In this document: positions 19,998 through 22,826 of the stretch, one piece after another
Numbering within the stretch: position 1 is the stretch's first letter
How the letters are laid out: each line of letters begins with the position of its first letter
NCBI GenBank assembly: GCA_002346225.1
Contig: DDYY01000037.1
Coordinates: 1 to 22,826, forward strand
Reading direction: 5' to 3'
DNA: 22,826 bases
From: Bacteroidetes bacterium UBA3022
Lineage (GTDB): Bacteria; Bacteroidota; Bacteroidia; Chitinophagales; BACL12
The notes under the pieces: model-generated
What the model was told of the DNA's origin: nothing
Database searches by the model: none
What the model saw: the letters and a program-made list of their open reading frames with translations, nothing else
Translations under genes and position numbers: made by a program

Positions 19998-22112
19998 ATG
20001 CAAAATCGTATGGTACGCTTAACCCACCTGCCTGCATTCAGGATGCTACTGCCATTCCTGTGCGGTATACTGATTGGACTTTACTCCCGGTATAGCGCTC
20101 CTATTCTATTATTACCATGCCTGCTGCTGTTGTTTGTAATTGCTTTCAGGTACAAACCGAAATTTCATGCGCTGCAATTCCAGCAATGGCAAGGATTGCT
20201 GCTCTATAGTCTGCTCCTGTTATCCGGCTGGTGCTATGCCTGGTTGCGAGTACCGACCAACAGACCGGATCACTACAGTCACTTCCTGTCGGAGGATGCA
20301 CAAATAACCCTGCGTTTGGTGGAAACGCCTGAACCAAAAGGTAAGCTGTACAGGACGGAAGCTGCAGTGGAAGAAATCATGCTGGGTGCGGATACCATTT
20401 CCGTTAGCGGAAAATTACTCGTGTATATCCGCCCCGACAGTAACAACTTCCGCATCCCTGATTACGGCGACTGGATAGCCACTCCCATGCAGCTGCAAGT
20501 TCCCCGCAAGGCCACCAACCCCGGAACGTTTGACTTTCAGCGATACCTGCTCAGGCAGGGAATAACGCATACGCTGTACCTTACACCTGATGAAATTTCC
20601 TATTCGGGGAACAACACGGCTCATCCATTTCTCCGATGGACCAGATCACTCAGGGACTACCTGACCGCTGCCATAACAAATGCCATAGATGATGAAGGAG
20701 CGGAGGCGATAGCCCTTGCATTGCTCATAGGAAACCGCTCCTTGCTCGACGACGATATTACCGATACATTCTCTTCCACCGGAACCATGCATATTCTTGC
20801 TGTATCCGGCCTACATGTGGGCATCATATTCCTGTTTTTTGATAAACTGCTCAGCTTATTTCCGATTCTAGTTCGGCACCGGTACAGCAAGCCGGTAGCC
20901 CTGATGCTCATCATTTGGACCTATGCGATTTTAACCGGGCTTTCCCCTTCCATATTCCGCGCTGCTATCATGTTTTCCTTTCTGTCATTGGGAAGACCAG
21001 CAGGAAAACATACCAATTCCTTTAATATTTTGGCCGCTTCTGCATTCCTGCTATTAATAATTGACCCTATGATGGTATGGCAGGTAGGATTTCAACTCTC
21101 CTACTCTGCCATTCTGGGCATACTTTGTTTTCAGCCCTACCTGGCAAAATTATGGTACCCTAGTTATGCTATTCCCCGATACGTCTGGTCAATTATGACC
21201 GTATCTATTGCAGCTCAAATAGGTACAGCACCCTTGTCTGTTTATTACTTCCATCAGTTTCCCATGTACTTCCTGCTATCCAATATCATAGCCATACCCA
21301 TGTCATTTATCACCATGTGTTCCGGGGTATTGTTTTGCATGACCAGCGCACTACCTGCAGTGGGTACACTGACTGGAATATTGCTGGAACTTCTACTCCT
21401 CTTTATGCACAAAAGCCTGTCTCTAATCAGTAATATACCCGGTGCGGTGGTGGGACATATGTACTGGCCCATGGGCATAACAGTCGGTGTTTATGTGTGT
21501 CTACTCATTTTATACATGTGGTTGAAGGGGAAACGCCATTTTCAACTTTACCTGCTGCAGGCGTGTGTAACAGTCCTGCTTGTAGTATCAGGCATTCAGA
21601 TGCTATCAGATAAATCAAGACCCCGGCTATTTATTTACGACAGTAGAGCGGCTACCACCATAGGATACCGGTATGGTAACCATGCCTATATTCTTAGTGA
21701 TGATACCAGTTCAATAACTGAAACCTTTGCAGACCAATATGCTCCTTCCCTGCAAAGGAGGTGGACAGGCACACCTGTAGTGCATCGCTTAGATACCTTG
21801 CGTCATCATCCCTGCATAGAAATAGGAGGTCAACATATATTCTTTGCGCAAAAAGTTGGTAAGGATTTGCCCGACTGCCAGCCTGATTATTTGGTGATGG
21901 ACGGAGGTACCATTCCGATTTACGATTTGTTGGAACACTACAGCAATACCACCTTTATATTGGGGAGCAGGTGCAGCAGAAAACAAGCCGCCTACTTTCA
22001 GACTTTACTGGAAGAATCGGGCAACCATTTCTACTCTATCAAGGAAAGTAGCGCTGCCGATTTATTGCTTTTACAAAACCAGCATCTTAGCTACGGACTG
22101 CAGGGTCGCTGA
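19998..22112 (+). CDS. comEC: ComEC/Rec2-type DNA uptake channel, lacking the metallo-beta-lactamase domain
   Basis: The inner-membrane channel that carries single-stranded DNA into the cell during natural transformation. A 704-aa protein. N-terminal membrane segments (about 14-50 and 66-84) are followed by the OB-fold-like DUF4131 region (about 95-200; VPRKATNPGTFDFQRYLLRQ). The competence domain then begins with ALALLIGNRSLL (240-251) and the signature HILAVSGLHVG (265-275), continuing through seven or more membrane segments to about 545. The C-terminal 160 residues contain no HxHxDH motif, so the hydrolase domain of long ComEC proteins is absent or replaced. The start ATG 19998 could be replaced by ATG 20010. 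The 3' end overlaps the convergent T9SS gene by 42 bp. Confidence 0.93.
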   Translation: MQNRMVRLTHLPAFRMLLPFLCGILIGLYSRYSAPILLLPCLLLLFVIAFRYKPKFHALQFQQWQGLLLYSLLLLSGWCYAWLRVPTNRPDHYSHFLSEDAQITLRLVETPEPKGKLYRTEAAVEEIMLGADTISVSGKLLVYIRPDSNNFRIPDYGDWIATPMQLQVPRKATNPGTFDFQRYLLRQGITHTLYLTPDEISYSGNNTAHPFLRWTRSLRDYLTAAITNAIDDEGAEAIALALLIGNRSLLDDDITDTFSSTGTMHILAVSGLHVGIIFLFFDKLLSLFPILVRHRYSKPVALMLIIWTYAILTGLSPSIFRAAIMFSFLSLGRPAGKHTNSFNILAASAFLLLIIDPMMVWQVGFQLSYSAILGILCFQPYLAKLWYPSYAIPRYVWSIMTVSIAAQIGTAPLSVYYFHQFPMYFLLSNIIAIPMSFITMCSGVLFCMTSALPAVGTLTGILLELLLLFMHKSLSLISNIPGAVVGHMYWPMGITVGVYVCLLILYMWLKGKRHFQLYLLQACVTVLLVVSGIQMLSDKSRPRLFIYDSRAATTIGYRYGNHAYILSDDTSSITETFADQYAPSLQRRWTGTPVVHRLDTLRHHPCIEIGGQHIFFAQKVGKDLPDCQPDYLVMDGGTIPIYDLLEHYSNTTFILGSRCSRKQAAYFQTLLEESGNHFYSIKESSAADLLLLQNQHLSYGLQGR

Positions 22113-22826
22113 ACGGAATTGCACCATATACTGACCCGGAGGTAAATCTTGCTGCATCCTGAAAGGAACCGTTCCATTTCCTGCCACGGTCACCGCAGGA
22201 AGCACTGCCACCACCTGACCTGTTGCCATACTAATGATAGTTGTCTGGATGCGCTGACCAAGGAATGGTTGCAAGTCGGCAAAGAAGGTACTTCCATTCA
22301 CTGGATTGGGATAGAGCTTCACACCTGAAGCAGCTCCTTGATGAGCCACCTGGGTAATACCATCGATGTCGGTGGTTTTCCATAGTCCGCCTGAAACGCT
22401 TCCTGACCAAATGGTTTTGCCTGTCGGGTCGTTCGGATCTATCATGATTGCGCGCGTTCTACCTCCCACATTGGTTGGACCTCTTTCGTACCACGTAATG
22501 TCATTATTTGAACCGGACGCATCCAGGGTAGCTTCCCACATTCCTCTTCCATGGGTAGCTGCAACGATTGCGCCGTCAGCAGGACGGATACGAATCATAT
22601 CGGTGCGCACCACCGGGAAATTGGAGCAAGGTTTCCATTCGGTATTATCCCCATCGAGCAGGTCAGTGTAAAAAACACCCAGCTCTGTAGCAATATAAGC
22701 CACCTGTGGTTGGTCGGGGTGCAAGACAGCCCAGTTGACCGGAATATTGGGTAAGTCACCCTCTACAGCAGTCCATGTCGGACTACCGGATAATGCATCT
22801 TTTGTTTCCCAGAGACTTATTACACC
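22071..22826 (-). CDS. T9SS-exported protein with BNR/sialidase-like propeller repeats, C-terminal part
   Basis: The last 251 codons of a larger gene that enters from the right edge; the frame stays open from the edge to the stop at 22071. Propeller-type repeats resemble those of BNR/sortilin-like exo-glycosidase or adhesin proteins: LPNIPVNWAVLHPDQPQVAY, IATELGVFYT, ATHGRGMWEA, WYERGPTNVGGRTRAIMIDP and WSGSVSGGLWKTTD. A T9SS type A sorting domain ends the protein: KLYPNPVNGSTFFADL (YPNP at fragment residues 172-175), LPPGQYMVQF and SVAKMLVL. It should be secreted through the type IX system to the surface or outside. The missing N-terminus prevents assignment of an enzymatic role. The last 13 residues are encoded within the overlap with comEC. 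Confidence 0.88.
   Translation of the reverse strand, partial: GVISLWETKDALSGSPTWTAVEGDLPNIPVNWAVLHPDQPQVAYIATELGVFYTDLLDGDNTEWKPCSNFPVVRTDMIRIRPADGAIVAATHGRGMWEATLDASGSNNDITWYERGPTNVGGRTRAIMIDPNDPTGKTIWSGSVSGGLWKTTDIDGITQVAHQGAASGVKLYPNPVNGSTFFADLQPFLGQRIQTTIISMATGQVVAVLPAVTVAGNGTVPFRMQQDLPPGQYMVQFRSATLQSVAKMLVL

Overview
The window comes from a member of the Bacteroidota, probably near the Chitinophagales. The main signs are two proteins ending in type IX secretion (T9SS) sorting domains and promoters built on the phylum's TTG-N19/20-TAnnTTTG pattern, here often extended to TAnnTTTGCA (clearest before rplU, tRNA-Leu and the TetR gene). A GH3-superfamily protein and a ComEC without its hydrolase domain fit the same assignment. 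No insertion sequence, phage gene, CRISPR array or rRNA is visible. It reads as ordinary chromosome.

Left part (1-4.4 kb): the 5' portion of gcvP (glycine cleavage P-protein) and a 484-residue helical protein of unknown function lie on the minus strand. Three small exported proteins follow on the plus strand: a T9SS cargo with almost no passenger, an 80-residue hypothetical, and a carboxypeptidase-regulatory-like protein.

4.4-7.9 kb, minus strand: a tight run polX-like / ubiA-like / ruvX / def. The PolX-type protein keeps its PHP exonuclease metal ligands, but its polymerase aspartates appear to be gone.

8.0-14.6 kb, plus strand: the most system-like part, a seven-gene efflux operon of TetR regulator, TolC-type outer membrane factor, HlyD-type lipoprotein adaptor, two separate ABC ATPases and two ABC-2 permeases. 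It resembles E. coli cecR-ybhGFSR, but with YbhF split into two genes and a TolC partner included. A perfect 20-bp palindrome lies between a good promoter and the TetR start codon, so autoregulation is likely. The two ATPases have complementary defects that all map to one of the two composite ATP sites.

14.6-15.6 kb: rplU-rpmA (minus) with a recognisable promoter and terminator, and tRNA-Leu(CAA) (plus) with its own promoter and a following hairpin.

15.7-19.9 kb, minus strand: GH3-family protein, RseP-type site-2 protease, an unknown exported protein and the Fe-S co-chaperone HscB. 20.0-22.8 kb: comEC (plus) converges on the 3' part of a large T9SS-exported beta-propeller protein, and the two coding ends overlap by 42 bp.
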